NCBI GenBank assembly: GCA_036897525.1 | Contig: JAYMTJ010000002.1 | Location: forward strand, 186,001 to 250,000 | Length of the DNA stretch: 64,000 nt | Direction: 5' to 3' | From: Pelargonium x hortorum | Taxonomy: Eukaryota > Streptophyta > Magnoliopsida > Geraniales > Geraniaceae | Shown: positions 11,481-26,200 of the stretch, in pieces | How the letters are laid out: each line of letters starts with the position of its first letter | How positions within the stretch are numbered: the first letter of the stretch is position 1 | Position numbers and translations under genes: made by a program | Notes under the pieces: generated by a model | The model's database searches: none | What the model saw: only the letters and a program-made list of their open reading frames with translations | Told to the model about the DNA's origin: nothing

Positions 11481-13494
11481 GTTAATTAGAACAACAACCC
11501 TTATGCTTATTAGAACATAGGAAACTTGGGTAAATCTTTCTCTGGTTTCATTTCAAAAAGTAGGCAACAAAAAGGAAGAACTTCTGGGATACTTTTAATA
11601 AGCTTTAGAATTAGAACATATTCTACTCTATTTCACTAGAACTTCCTTCTATTTTAGAGTAACGGATAAATCTTTATCTAAGCGATTGAATAAAATAGGG
11701 TTCTTTCTCTTCTGTAATATTACATCTTACCTTTGTTAACTTCGTTACCTTTCCTTTTTAGGCTTCTAAGGGATTTCACAAGTCCTTTATATAGGTATAT
11801 AGGCGATCAAGATAAATTCATAAGCTAGCCAGGGAACTTACACGTGGATAAGAGCATCTTTTCTCATTTGAGACTGAAGCATATCGACTTTATCTTCTCT
11901 TTATTACGTTATTTCTAGGAGAAATGAGTCTTTATTTTATACAGTGTAAGCTAGCTACAAAATAAGTAAGTACAGGTAATACTATACTTAGTTTCTCAAA
12001 CTATTCCTTTACTAACTCTTATAATAAGTAATAAACAACTAAAAGGTATAGCTCTAGGAGTACAAATTTAGAAGAAGATCCTAGTGATAGCTCATAAAAG
12101 GCAAGGAAGTTTAGCTAGAAGTAACCTCAAAGCAAGCAACTAAGAAATCAAAGTCTAGTTTTTTATTCAATAACCAATTAGAGCTCCCCTACTTTTTCTG
12201 GAATTTGATACCGATCCTATAAACAAAAAATGGGGTTTATCACTTTTCTCGTAGTCAAAAATGGAACAAGGATTTGAAGGCTTTTACCTTGTAGAGAGAC
12301 TCCAGAGCAGAGTTTTCTATTGAAATATTGAAAGCACGACTAAGAAAAACAAGAAGATTTCGTACTATGAAGAGGAATTATAACCTATGGCTCAAGAAAA
12401 GGTCTTAGTCGGCAAAATGTTAGATGCCCCCTCACCGATAGAATTGCGCTTTTTTAAGACTTTTTGGAGCGTTAGACTAGCACTAAGTTACTGACGAGGA
12501 GAGTTCCCCGCTGCTTGGGTTTCTATTTCATTTCTAGAATTTCTATACCGAAATAGTATTTAACAACTAGCTTGAGACACTCCAAAACTCTAAATTTCCG
12601 TTTCAAGGGATACTCAAACTCGCACTTTAGACTTTATAAAATACCAACCAAGGGGGAAAGGAATTAGCTCCACTTATAGCAAGCAGGTTAACTCTCATAT
12701 ATTCTAATCAAGGCGCCGACAACTCATTGTTAGATTCTAACTCAAGACCCTTAATAAGTAATCTGAATTTGAGGAAAAGGCTTTGCTTAAACTTAGTTAA
12801 AATATCCTCTTGTTTTATATCATTACGAACTGAACTTTAAATATAAAACAGGTAGCAGAGCATCCCTCAAGGAAGAGCTACTTTTCATATTCAAACGAAG
12901 CCCCAAGACTCCTAAGCGCTGCCGAAACTTCGTTACCTTTTTTTTTTTTAAGAAAGTGAACCTGGATAAAACACTCTTTTGAAACCTTTTGCAAGTATAT
13001 AAAATAAGAAATCTCAGCTCCTCACAAAGCAGGCCATGAACTTTTCTCGGTATATGAAACATAAAATTTTAGAAAAAAAAAAGAGGCTAGAATTTGAGGC
13101 CTCTCCAAGGGAAACGGAACTTTATGACTTGTCAGAATTGACCCACAACAAAAGTAATAAACTGGTTTTTAGCTAATAAAATCTTTGGTTTTTCCTTCTG
13201 TAGGCCCGAAATTTGAAAGAAATTGAATGCACTTTGACTTAACTTACTCTAAGGAGATTCTCTTTTCTCAAGCTCCTCCTGCTATAGACCTATGTAAAGT
13301 AAACCATAAAAAGGTGCTCAGGCTAGCCATGGAACTTACACGAATGAGAACCTCGTGTGGGTTGAGTCATAATTGTAACTGCGCTACCTTTATGATCCAC
13401 TTTTGCAGGTGTTTTTCTAGGATCAATTAGTCAATATTATAAACAGTGAATCCATTAACTTCCTTCTTTTGGGATTCTACATTTCAGTTTTTAA
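11481..13494. other. AT-rich spacer
   Basis: No RNA gene or credible protein gene. A short minus-strand frame near 12.8-13.1 kb and a plus-strand frame near 13.2-13.4 kb have ordinary spacer composition and no recognisable product. Confidence 0.55.
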
Positions 13495-13770
13495 CAGGAA
13501 CAGGGGGGTTAATTATATAAATTCTTGAGTTACTATTTATAGATAAGGAATCGAATAGGGAATTCTCAGTTTAACAACATAATATCTTATCCATCTAGGG
13601 CTAAATCCCCTGTACTGATAAACCCACAGCAACAATAAGAGTACTAGTCTCTACAGCTCCTCCTCTTCCTCCTAATAAGACTCTCTCTAACAAACAAGTA
13701 AATCAAAGGCAGTAGAGAAATCTAAGTCAACAAGTAAAGCAAGTCAATCTCACTCAAGAAGCAAGAACAA
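13495..13770 (+). repeat. isolated modules of the repeat family
   Basis: This contains the second copy of the 28-base exact repeat (13505-13532), then a CATCTAGGGCTAAATCCCC block that parallels about 10107-10130. At about 13632-13700 comes a pyrimidine module (CTCCTAATAAGAC) that matches 40698-40775 of array 2, followed by the same AACAAACAA linker. It therefore ties arrays 1 and 2 to a common ancestral unit. Confidence 0.65.
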
Positions 13771-16700
13771 GTAAGTCTAAGGCTGGTGCGTGTATACTAT
13801 AAAAAAGGAAAGGAGCCTCGGGAACTGACAACATAAGGAAATCTCTACTCGTGAAATTGAGTATTGAAAAAGACCTAACTCTTAGTAATTTAGAAAAGGG
13901 GAATCCTCTGAAAATACGACATAAGTTTAGGGCCTACTCTATTTTAAACTTTTAGGATCTAGACTAGACTAGAATAGTACTAAAGAAGGTTAAAAAAGCT
14001 TACTACAGGGATTGCCCATAGTTTTTTTGAATCCACTAAAATAAAAGCAAGGAGCCCTTTTGAATAATTAAGAGCAAGCTATAAAACGAGTTACTTTGCT
14101 TCAAGTTCAAGGAAGAAGTTATCCGAGTTATCCTTTTTTTATCTTTTCACTTTTTAGGGTAAAAATCCCTTCCTTGTTTACTTCCTGTCATACTCTTCTT
14201 AGTCATATCTAAAATCTTATACATACCCGCTCGTTTTCTTACTTGCCTTAGTCCCTTTGTAGCGATTTCTATCTTATTGTGGAGCCTATAATAAAGAGCT
14301 GAAATAGCTATAAGCTAGCAGTTCTTAGCCCCTTAATAGACAGGAAATCCTTTTTTTAGATAAGGGAAGGGGATGGCTTCGAAAATAAAAAACAGAGGAA
14401 AAATCTTTGTCTGTTTTTTCTAGGATCGGATGCGTACGGTGCTATAGGATACCCATTATTTTCATTCAGAATGAAAATACTCTTTGCTTTGTTTTTAATT
14501 ATTCAAGGAGTACAGGGGGTATAGAGACTTTGAGGGAAGAATACTTACATGAAAAAAGAATATGGCTTAATAATGACTGGTTTTTATTCCTGACTTTGAG
14601 ATGAAAGTCGCTTCTAAGGAAGAGTGAGAGTTACTCTCGTACTCCTCTGTTTCTAATTACTAAAGCAGCTAAGTAGTAGGAGTACAGTTACAGTACATAT
14701 AAAGAATCTTTAGGAGTTAGTTTATAATCTCGGATAGATATATTCAGTAAAGACTAAAGAGGCTTCTTCCCGATCGTTTATAAATCATTCAAAATTCCAA
14801 CCTAGAAGAGACCTTATAAAAAGGATTTTATCTTAGCTTAGGCTTATTATTCGGATGATCCGCCAATAAAGGTTAGGAGTATTGAACATTTGCGGTATAG
14901 TATATAGGGCTCCTGTTGTTGATCATTATATATAATTTTTAATTATGAGTTTTTTTGTATTATATGGTATAACATGGTATATGATGAGATGATAAAGTCC
15001 TGAAATCTGAGCTGAATAAAGAGTAATGTAGATTGTAAAGTCTAGGGGCATAGCCAATTGGAAAGTGTAAAAACACGTGTATTTGTCGAATTCTTCCTCT
15101 TATTCTCAGAGTATTCATATAATTTTCCTGTTTTGTTTGGAAGCTCGAGTATTCTGCTCTCTTTAGTTTACCGGTTCCTACTAATTGGAAGGTGGACCCC
15201 GTATACTTGTAATAGCTTTCTACTTTGTTCTTTCCATAATTGCCTGCGAAAAGGGGGACTTAGACAAGGAAATTCTTTACTTTAAACTTTATTCAAAATA
15301 TCCAAAATGAATGAATAGTAAAGAGTTTAGAGAAAAAGGAAGTTAGCAGTATTCTTTGGATTCTCACTAAAGTATTTAAATCCATGTGTAAGAACTTTTC
15401 TAGTAGGCTGGCTATTATTGAAACGGAACCCTTACAGTATCTCTTTCTAATTACTAAACTCGCTTGGCTTTACAGCTACTAGATTCCAGATTTTCCCAGG
15501 TCATTTTATGCCTCCTAGTTCAATAACAATTCATGGGGGCGTCCCCTTGATTCATTTCTCTGGTAGTATTACAAGACATACGAAAACCTAAGGTAAGGGA
15601 CCCCTTAAGAGCTCTGCCTGGGAACCCATGTTACTGTGCTTTAGAATTACTCTTAGATTCTTTCTATTCATACAGATCATACAGAATTCTAAAAGCTAAA
15701 CAGGACATATAGAGTCTACTTTCAACGGGTCTCTTATTTTGTAAGCCTTACGAATTAAAACACAAGAATACCAAAGCTAACTATTACCGAATCCCTTTAC
15801 CTTTCAAAAAATACCTGGAGAAATAGAGCCTGCCATTTGTTAATTAACTTATATTTGTTAAAAGTTTAAACAGCTACAGACCCACTTAACTAAGAAATTT
15901 AGGGATTAATAAAGTACTTTTTTGTTGAAATCTTGATATAAGATATAAAAAGTGGCTTTTCCAGTGTCAGTAGCGGCACTTTATTAGTCTAAAAAAGGAG
16001 TAGATTAGTAGATTCTTTATTCTACGATCGGGGTAAGTCCTTACCCTATTCCTCGTATGATAGAGTTCCTTATAAAAATTCTTAAGTAAGATGGGCAAAT
16101 ATAGTAAAATATGTATTGTATAAGATAAAGTTCTAAATTAGATTCTTGTTTAAAATTCAGGAGAAGCTAAAGGGTGCGGAACGGGCTATCAGTAGAATGA
16201 AAACCCCGGGTTCTATGTACCTAAAACTACAGCAAAGTTTGCTATATTGGAACAAATTTGTATACAAGAACTACTTCAGAGTCCTTGATGCTTTTTAGAA
16301 AACAAATTTTTTGACCGGTAATCGAACGATTGTAGTCGTCGTATCGCATAGATAAAGTCTTTAAGAATTCATTAAGAGTCCCTATGTCTAATTTAATAAA
16401 CTCACAAGTTTTTGAATAAGAGGTTACTTAGTCGGCAGCTGTAGGCTTTTGATTGGAGGTATTAAAGTCAAACAGAGCTCCCGAATATTAGTCGGTTAGT
16501 TAAACAAATGGGTAAACCCTCCTTTTAGTGTAGCATATTTAGTTTGTTGTTATTCTTTTTCAAGGACTTAACCAATTCCTACCTCTTCCTTTATTTTTGT
16601 TTTGGGGGTTACCTTATACTTATTTACACTTCTTGTTCTTCGATTTTTCCTTGACCTTAATTAGGACTAATAGACTCTATTTCTATTTTTTTTTTCGGGG

Positions 16701-17827
16701 CTCTTAAAAGGGGGCTCCTGGCTGCGCCTACTAAAAGTATTTAAGGTTTTGAAGCCCGTAATTAAAGTTATAATTTCATATAAAGCTCCACTAAACACAG
16801 GTTATATAAGAGCTCCCGTTCGTTTTTCTTAACTGGACCCCAACCCGTATGTAACGAGTACGCAAATCTAGTTTACAAAATCCCGCTAAAGGATACTCAA
16901 AGCGAGCACTTTATAGGATAGAGAGTATGAAATATTTTACGCAAGTTACTCCCTGAATCAGCACGAGTTCAATTCCCCTTTTATTCCTCAAAAGACTCCG
17001 TTGTCTTAGTGAGAAACCCTACTATTATATTAAAGTCTTAGTTTACACATTTTAGAGGAAGACTTTTGCTATTTATAAAGTCAAAATCGGAGGCCCTTCT
17101 CTATCGCAAGGTATTCCACTTAACCTAAGTAATGAAGAGATACAAACACCAAAAAGAAGTGAAGTGGTCTGTTTTAGGTTCCTCGTAAATTGTAGACTTG
17201 TAGGAGAACCCTACATACTAGTGTTAATCTTATTATTACTGACACCCAATCATCTTTTAAAGAGGTTCTTCTAGAGTACTCCTCGCCGCGCGTGGATCCA
17301 TGAAAGGTATAAGCGAAATCCCTTAGTTTTTTGTTCCCAAAAATAGAAATTTTAACAAAGAAGCTCAAAGTTCTAAATCCTAGCTTTCTTATTCCTTAAA
17401 GTCTTTCCTAATACCTTATCCTAAAACTGAAACCCTGGAAACAGAGAAACGCAAAAGCAACCCGTACTTTATATAACCCCACTTGGTGCATACCTTGTTT
17501 TGTAATAACTTTTCATACCTATATTCTTAAAAGCTATAACTCCTCAGTTTTATGCAGCCAAGCTTTAGTGGATACAAATCCTAGGAATTTGACAATAAAG
17601 AAGAAAGTGGATATGAGAGTTAGGTATAGACAGTCTATCGTTGGATAAGGGCAATGTGCGCAAACCGAAATGTTCACGGGGTATACCCAATAAGTAATAT
17701 AATAAAATTTAGAATACCCTCGATATAAACACTAGTCAAACAAGAATGCAGAATCGCCGCCCCCAAACACTTATTTATGACTAAGGAAAGTTTTTAAGCT
17801 ATAAATTCCAGATTTCACTATTCAGAG
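13771..17827. other. AT-rich spacer
   Basis: No gene recognised. A possible T-arm remnant (ACGAGTTCAATTCCCC, about 16970) stands alone without other tRNA parts. The minus-strand frame at 17174-17368 is too short and featureless to call. Confidence 0.5.
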
Positions 17828-17896
17828 TAACATAACACTCAGTGGTAGAGCTTTTCACTTGTTACCATCATAGGTTCTGAATACTCGTATAGATTG
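17828..17896 (+). pseudogene. tRNA-Thr/Val-like relic
   Basis: ACTCAGTGGTAGAGC is a clean D-arm of the plastid trnT/trnV/trnN type. About 30 bases downstream, ATCATAGGTTC resembles the variable loop and T-arm start. The anticodon arm is unpaired and the T-loop is damaged, so the amino-acid identity is open. Confidence 0.35.
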
Positions 17897-20800
17897 GACA
17901 CGTTACCCTGTGCTTAGGGCGCCTCTTCTAGCTTTTTGTCACATCACTTTAAATAAAATTATTATTCATTGTCATATCTGGTTATCCTGTACTTATAAAA
18001 CCAAACTTAGAGTACTCTAACGGGGACCCATAGAAGTTAGCAGGGTTCCTTTGAAAGGCGAAATCACTTAGATATCTAATTTATGCCTCTAGCTAGGAAC
18101 TAGTATTCTATTTTAGGCTGTTGAAGTCCTTGAAAGTACTTGAACAAAGGAACCAAAACGCTTATTAGTTTACTAGGGATGCCGAGGGTTCCTATTTTAC
18201 TTTCCCCCAAGTTTCCGAGAGGAGTGACTTAGCACAACAGGATCGTATAAACTAGGAACGCGAGGACTCGAGACTTAGCTTTTGTCGATGATTAGTATAT
18301 GTATGACTATTCAACGTCTTGACAGTATTTGGTAAACCCTTTTTTAATGATGAGATGAAAAGAAAATACGGCTATTCTTTGGAAAGTTAAGGAGATAAGC
18401 AGCTTGCTTGGAGGAGTTTTTGAAAATAGATATCGAAGGTTATATAATAAGGGGCCTCCTCAAGATAGTTGCACGCTAACAAACCTCTTGGTAACTAAGC
18501 CTTTCTGAACGGCTTTATATACTAAAAGGGGGGCTCATTTTTAACTATGCAATAGGATACCCTTTAAGTGTTTTCACCAAGGCCCTGCTATATTTGGCTT
18601 TACTTGGACTCCTCAGGTATACCCGACGCTTGCTCGTATTTTGGGCTCCTTAATAATTGTTTTATTAAAACTTAATGAGTACCAATAACTTTTTTATACA
18701 AAATGAAAGATCTTAGTTTAGTAAAGGGTTTTAAATCTAGAGTATATTCAATTTTATAAAAAAGGAGCCCTAAGGGCCCGGTTTAAATAAACAATAATTC
18801 CATATTTTGGACAGGGTTTAAATTCATTTTAGAAAGTGCACCTATATCTCTCTTAAAGTAAAGGTGAGGAGGATTCGAGAAACCGTCCTCGTGTAGAAAT
18901 CTCAGTAAATATAAGTTACTATTTTATTGTGTCTGTTCGTCGAAGTATCACTGAATATATTTTACATATTAACTACAACTGGATTCTCTGTGGTTCTTTG
19001 GGTTTACCCGAAAAATAGCTGTATGTATAAGGTAAAAGATTAAAGCTAACTGATTTGAAACTGGTGGGTTCTCGGTCCCAATAAATTAAAAAGTTTAGTA
19101 TTATACTATAGACAAACTAGGATAGGGATTTCTTTATCTTTACAAAAAGGTATCTTCTGAATATTTCTGAGACCTCTTTCTTATATTATATAACCCCTTT
19201 AAGTGAATCTATTTCTAATAAAGCCTTACCTGGGAATTTCTGTAAATAAATTGCGAGTATCCTTTTTTTGTTATTCTTTTATCTTAATATGATTCGAGTA
19301 TAAGACACCCTAGCGAATTCGTGTTTAGGAAAGGCTAGAAGTTTATCATATTTATTAAACTATAGTTAAAGTATATAGTCAATCTCTTGCTGAGTAACCC
19401 GGTTTTAGTACAAATCCGATATTATATAATCTTATCAAAAAGCCCAGAGGAATTGACTTGGATACAATAGATTTTTTTACAGGAAGTCCTAGAATACTTT
19501 TAGTCTGGATATATTAGAAGCTGTACTAGACGGTAAGTCCTGTGCTGTGTTGCAAAGTCTAGTATAAGTTTACAAGTCTAATACTGGAAACAAGATTCAG
19601 AATTCTATAAACAGGAAGCATGGACCTAAGATTCCCTTTTGTACTTTTAAATAGAATTTAAAACAGCATTAAGGGTAAGTTTTAGCAATTATTCCGGATA
19701 AGGAACTTAAGACGCTCTCTTAGCTTTCGATAAATGTTTCCGTTCGAATTATCCCTTTTCTAAGTGAATTCAATTCTATAATGAACTATGTTTTAGCGGT
19801 GTACCTTGTCTTTAGTTTTTCTAATATTTCTTGCTTAATGCATTACCCTTTAGATGGTTTTATGAGCCCTATGCCTATGATATAGTTTATAAAAAAAGGG
19901 GGGATTTTAAATGACACAGGATCTTGGAAGAAGGAGGCTCCCCCTATTTATAGGTACCCCCTTTTAACTAACTAAGAACTAAGAATACAATCTCCGGTAG
20001 AGCACTAGTAAAAAAAAGTAGCAACCTGTACAAGGTTAAATACGGGTCTTAGATAGTAGAAATAGGAGGGCTTGATTTAAGAATACAAGACTTACATATT
20101 TTGCATTCCTGAAACCACGAATTTTTTTTATGTCTGATTAGCTGATTTGTATTCTATGGAGGATCATTGCCTTCTGTACCTTGAGGATTTGCTTTGTTTG
20201 ACCGGCTGCTAGTTTCTGGTGTCTCTGGTTTTTCCATTCTTTTGCTTGTTTAACCCAACTCAGGCCTTTTAGTTTCGGTTCTTCTGGATTTGTGTTGGTT
20301 CTTTTCAAAGGAACTTCCATCTACTAAGGAAAAGCTACCCCGAGATTCAGACAAGAAAAGCAGGCTTTAATTCTGTTTATTTACTAAACTTTTAACTCCC
20401 AAACCAAAATAGCGTAGCGGTGGGGAACCCTGTAAACAAATGAGTAACCCTTACTTTAACAGTTACATACCTGCTTTACTAATAAACTCTTCAGGAAAAG
20501 GATACTCTTAGATATTGTACACTTTAATAAAAAGCTTCCCAAATAGGAAATTTCCTACAATTCTTACTACGACTATGATTGGAGACTCCTTTTTAGGCCT
20601 TTCCTCCGAGATAGACCCCTCTTTTGAGCTTTACCTTTCTTAACAGCTATATCCTTTTTTCGTGATACCTTGTTTGTTATTCATACCTATACCTGCAGCT
20701 TTCTTCTGAACTCAAATCTTCGTACTCTTAAATTTTAATAGCAAAAACATAGGCAACTCTTGTTATTCACTCAACCAAGCTAAAACCTGTAACTTTATTA

Positions 20801-23139
20801 CTCATTGATATAAGTGATCCCTGTAAAATTTTACATTTTAGAGCTGTAATACTCAAAGTGAAGGACTAACCAAAAAGAGGAATCGATAGCTATCTTTGAG
20901 TACCCTAAATCAATGCAGGACCCTCATTTCAAGAAAGAAAAAATGCCTTAGGATTTAATAAAGAGATTTTACGTACCAGATTTAGTGAGACTCTAACTTA
21001 AACGTTACAAGACTCTGCAATTCTTAGCATGTTAAATTGGTTTTTATCTTTCCTAACAAAGGCAAGAGGGACCGTTTTATTCCAGAAGCTTCTGGCCTTT
21101 CTTGTTCCTTTGTTTCTTAGGAGTCTAAATATAACTAAAGGTAAGGTAATTTCTTTCCGGTAGTTAACAAGAGTAAAGTTTAAATTATGAAGAGTATGAA
21201 AGCAGGGAATACAATAGTAAGAATAGCTCTAGGTATAGACTACAATAATACAGGGCGAGGGGCTCATAAGAAAGCTATTAAGATACCTAGTAGAGGTATC
21301 GCTAAGATACAGAGTCTAGCTTTTAAGAGGATAGTGTGATAGAGAGTTAGGCTACAAGGACTCGGGGGAGGTATTAAGAAGCAAGGGAATGAAAAAGTCA
21401 ATAATTTCCTGCTATGAAACTCGGGTATACTACTCAATGATCTATCCCTTCTTCGTCTATTAGATTTAAAACTTTGTGTTGGAATCCGCTCAAAGAGTTG
21501 GGTTGGGGAATTTTGATAACAGATAAAGTTTTACTGGCTTTGGAATATCTTAAATAAGGCATTCTCTTTTTTTTGGATAAACAGCGAATACAAATGGTAG
21601 AAAATCTTCGATTTCAGGGATCCATTGTTTACCGCTAAAAGAAATTGAGACTAAGTTCATACTGTTTTTTTAATGGATTACGGTACTTGGAACCTACAGC
21701 ATTCGCGCAGCTGAGTCACTGGTATGTATAGTCGATACAAAAAAAAAGTCTACCATGTACGTAAATCCGGGGAATCCTTTTAGAGGAACTTATACTACTT
21801 ATAGCCACCGAGAATTAGATTACTATCGCGTTAAGTACATAAAGGTACAGTTAAAGTCAAGGAATAAGGGAACCCTTATATAAGTGATTCTCTAAAGAAA
21901 GGCAAGATTTATCTTGCTAGTTAAAAGATTAAAGAATAAAAGAGGCCAGGCTTTAGCTTGATTCCGACGAAACTGAGGAGGAAGAGTGCTTGTCTTGTCC
22001 AAAAATGAGGGAGTGCTTGCTTGTGCTTTCAAGTTTCAGTTATGAATACCCGCTTTTGCTTATGACATTAGGGTTTAAAAAATATAGAGTATATAATATG
22101 AAGTTTCTTAGTACTTAGTAATATAGAAGTAATAAACTTAAGTATAAGGTAGCACTTCATTTTCTTCGTCAGGTATTTTCCTCTAATCTAGGAAACTTGA
22201 ACCAAGTGTTAATCTACTAGAAAGAACTCTAAAGGATCCCTTTATAAATTCACATTTACTGTTCACTATAAAACATAAACTAAAACCCCGACGTAATTAG
22301 CAAGACTCTAGGATTTCTCTTTACCAAATCGTTCAGGACCAAGAGCCCTAGGAAATCCTACCTATGGAGCTCGTTAAGAAGCATCCCGACATAGAAAAAA
22401 TAGTAAGGGTTAAGAGGTTATCTAAGAAAACTACACCAAATACAAATAGGAGAATCCTTCAAAGGAAGCTCTGAGCAGAAAAGTGGATTCATATAATATA
22501 GCTTGCTCAATAAAAAAATGAATATGAAATTGACTACTTTAGAAATCCTATAGTTTAACAAAGGAATATCAATCTAGGTTAAGTAATGAAAACTTTTGTA
22601 TTAGCTAGCACTAGCATCTAAGTTTACTTACAAAATTCTGAAAAGTTTTAGTGGGTAGTGTACTCACTTCTGTAAATCAATGCTGCAAAGGCAAAGGGGG
22701 CTCGATGACTCTAATAAGACCTAAAAAGAGATTCTTTCTATTCCTTATTTATCCTCTTACTAAAAGAGAAGCAGATATGGATTCATTTTATATACTTTTG
22801 CCTTAAATAAACTTTATTTAGGATAGCTTTCATCCAGGCAAGAACCTAATTATGATAGATATACATGATCCAGGATCTTGTCTAGCCACTAAAATGCGAT
22901 TCCGTGATTTAATTCTCGAAAAGAATTCTTAATTAATTTAGGGCTCCTGATAACTTTGATATATTCTACTTTTCCTTCCTGGTCAAGCGGGAGATTAAAA
23001 AACTTTCGGTGCTCAATTTCATTTGCCAAATATCATATTAAAAAGGGAGATACTTGTCGGGTTAAACCAGATGAAGTAAAGTGTGAAACAAATTAGGAAG
23101 TAAAATCGTACGGCGTCATGTCAGATATTAGTCGTTTAC
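17897..23139. other. AT-rich spacer with a strand-skewed repeat at 20.64-20.71 kb
   Basis: No gene is visible. At about 20641-20705 a pyrimidine-rich stretch (AACAGCTATA, then CATACCTATACCTGCAGC, then TTTCTT) matches 44265-44325. The purine-rich counterpart (GGTATAG, AGAAAGCTA) appears near 21.2-21.35 kb. A palindrome GGGCCC lies within AAGGGCCCGG at about 18772. Confidence 0.5.
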
Positions 23140-23212
23140 ATTTGGTAGATTCAAGGCTTGTTGGAAAGAGCAGTCATAGGTTCAAATCTTGCCGAGGAAT
23201 ATGGTAACAAAG
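23140..23212 (+). pseudogene. tRNA-like relic, identity unknown
   Basis: TTGGTAGATTCAAGG resembles a damaged D-arm. AGTCATAGGTTCAAATC resembles a variable loop plus T-arm. The 3' side of the T-stem and the acceptor stem do not pair. I see no usable anticodon. Confidence 0.3.
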
Positions 23213-26200
23213 AAAGTTCCTGGTGTCTTCTATTTGTCTTTCCACGAGAATCCTTTTTTATTTCGAGTACCGGTTAGTTATTTGCTTTACGCTGAAAATC
23301 AAGTTCCAGAAATCCACAATATCAAATTCAATGATGACTAACTCTCTTAGTTCAATTTTTTGTGAAAGCATCTCCCTTATACTGGTATATACTAAACTTT
23401 CACGAATTTCATTGAGGGACTAGTAATGAAATGCTATTCATTAGTTCTTGTCTTATTTCTTCTGCAACCAGGGTGGTTCATATAATTCAAAGGGATAATT
23501 TAAAGAGACCTTAACCTTAGGCGCTCTCCCGACTCTTAGGATACTCGTTAGACTTAGTAGTTTAACTTTTTTAGGGCACCCTTTTTTATAATACCTAATA
23601 CATTGACTTGCAACTAAAGTTCTTTTTTGTTCGTGAATAAGAAGTTGGTTCCTAATACCTTAAATGACCATGTTATGTGTTCCCTAGAAACCTTGGCGAA
23701 TAGGATTGATTAGAAGTTTTATACGGCCATTTACGACGCAAAAAAGAACTTTAGAGAGGCTCTCTTGGATGATTCTCTACATTTCTTGAATTCTTTTCGG
23801 TTTTTAATAAAAGTTACATTAGAGTTTCCTTTTTAACGAAATCTAAATTTCCTGTTGGAAGGAGGTGTTCCTAATAACACTAATTCACGAGTTTTGATAT
23901 AAATAAGACATACTAAAATGAGATGTAGGAGTCCTTTTGTATAATATAATATAATATACATCCCTTTATCTGCTACCTAAAACCCTGTTTTTGGCTTTGG
24001 TGAAAAAAGGTCTTATCAGTTTTTACAAATTCAATTTCAAGCTAATGAGATTCCTTTATATTATATATTTAGCCTCTACTTACGAGATAAGTATACCGAA
24101 GTATACCCACCAAGCATATATACTAGGGGCGGCAGTCTTGGTTCAAAGATCTTGAATAGGATTCCGGAGGAAAATCCAAATTTTTTAGGGTGAAAGTCAA
24201 GGGACTTCTACTAAGAGACTCGCTCGGAAATTCTCTTTTTATATTATAAATTTTACCCGCGTATATTCAGTCAATTTTTATGTAGTACATTAAAAACTTA
24301 TGAAATCAGAGGGGTTACACTTTTTCTTATAGGTAGAAGATTACGCACCTAGTATGAGAATTTATACAGTAAAGCATGAGCATGTTTGGTACATTACCGA
24401 ATATCAAAAAGGAGTTTGTAGGAATCCCTAAGATATAGTAGCACTCGCGGTCTTAATTCTTAGTTCAGATAAATAAGTATTTTACTAATTTCATTAGATT
24501 TAAGTTTAAGCTTGAGTAGGTCACTAGTTTGCTAGCTCTGGGTTAAAATTACGCAGTTTCCAGGCAGGCTCTTGTTCCAAAAGCTTGAATATTATCAAAG
24601 ATATTGCATTGGACTCCCCATCCGTTTGGGTTAACGAAATACCCTCGTAAAAACAAAAAAGCATAGGAGTACTTGGTGTGTGCCCGGTAGGGAATATGCA
24701 GAGTATAAGGGAAGAAAGCACTATCTTTCTTGAACCCAAAGCAAAAGCCGTATCCTCTACATGATATAAAGTAAAGTAAACAGGTCCGGTTTTTCCGAAG
24801 AAAGCCTTGTCCTATCCTATTCGTGATGCAAATCCTACTTAACAAGCTCCTCTCGATATAAACCTCGTTTAATAAAGAGGAGCCTATTGATATAAAAATA
24901 GTTCAGTTCTAGAAGCACTTTTAGTAGGGATCCCAAGGTTCAATTTAGGGCGTACATAGAAAAATTGCTGTAAATTCTTAAAGTGTGTTATACGGGAAAG
25001 GTACCTTGAAGAATGCTATTAAAAATGCACTTAACTTATATAATGATTAAGGACTTTCTTCAACTTCGAAATACCTAATCTAATTTGGTCTAAGTTTCGC
25101 CGAACTCCGGATAAGAATTTTACTTAACGGGAGCTTACTCTTTTTATGCTTCAAATCCGGCTTCTAAAACCGGGTAGATCAGAGTTCTTTTTTATTATTA
25201 AGCTTCAATATGTGATTAGGAAAGCTAAGTTACAGGGGTGCAAATATCCCTTTTTGTTTTGGAGCCCCATAGGGATATAAAATAAAAAGCAATTCCTTAA
25301 TACAACAAGTTCTATTAGTTAATAAAAACTTAGGAAATTAGAATGCCTACTTTCTGCGTGCCTGAATCTCTAATATCAAGTGTCAGCAGTTTTCAAAGAT
25401 CAGACCGTTTCAAAAAAAACATGCATAACGAGTAAAAAGGAATTTCTAGGAACATACGAAAATACAAATTAAACTAATAAGATTTAGCGGGCAAACAGCA
25501 CCCTAATTTGTATATCTTAAACCGGACCAGAAAAATAAAAAAAAAACTACAGGATTGGACCCTTTAATTCCAAATTATGGCTTTTTATACCAAACGGCAG
25601 AGATTTGCCTTGCCTTTTATAGGGAAGCCAAAAACATCTAATAGTTATAGTCTTAAGTCAATCTGAACTATTTCTTACTTTTCAGTTTCCAGAAACCCCG
25701 GTAGTAGCGCACTAGGGTAACGGCGGCTTATTTAGGTGAAAAACCATTACAGAGATTTCGTTCTTGATCGGTTTATCAGGGTTAGGACTCCTAGCATGAA
25801 GTAACTTCTGTAACAAGCTCGAGTTTAACACGGGTAAGAGGAGTCAGTATTTAGGATAGAGTGACCTGTTTAAAATAAGATTAGAAACGCAAAATCTTGA
25901 AAGGGTTCTGGACATCAAAGTATCCTCTACTTTTTGGGGTTGTTATACATTCTAGAGAATACTTGATAGAAGGATTTGAATAGCTTGTAAATTGGGATTA
26001 TTAAAATGGACGCTTTCTTATTAAATTCTTCCTCTTTTCTATAGTTTACTTAGGTAGTTTTCAGCTTAGAATAAAGTTTATAGGTTTTTAGAAAGGAATG
26101 AAATCCTTAGTAAAGGCCCGGGTAAGTCCTCTAAGAACAAGGAAAATAAGAAGAGTTTCTTCAAATACTGAGTAAGAAACAGCAGGGTATTCAGAATCAG

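Noticed and set aside
16930-16990. Possible tRNA T-arm (ACGAGTTCAATTCCCC)
   Set aside because: No D-arm, anticodon arm or acceptor found at the right distance.
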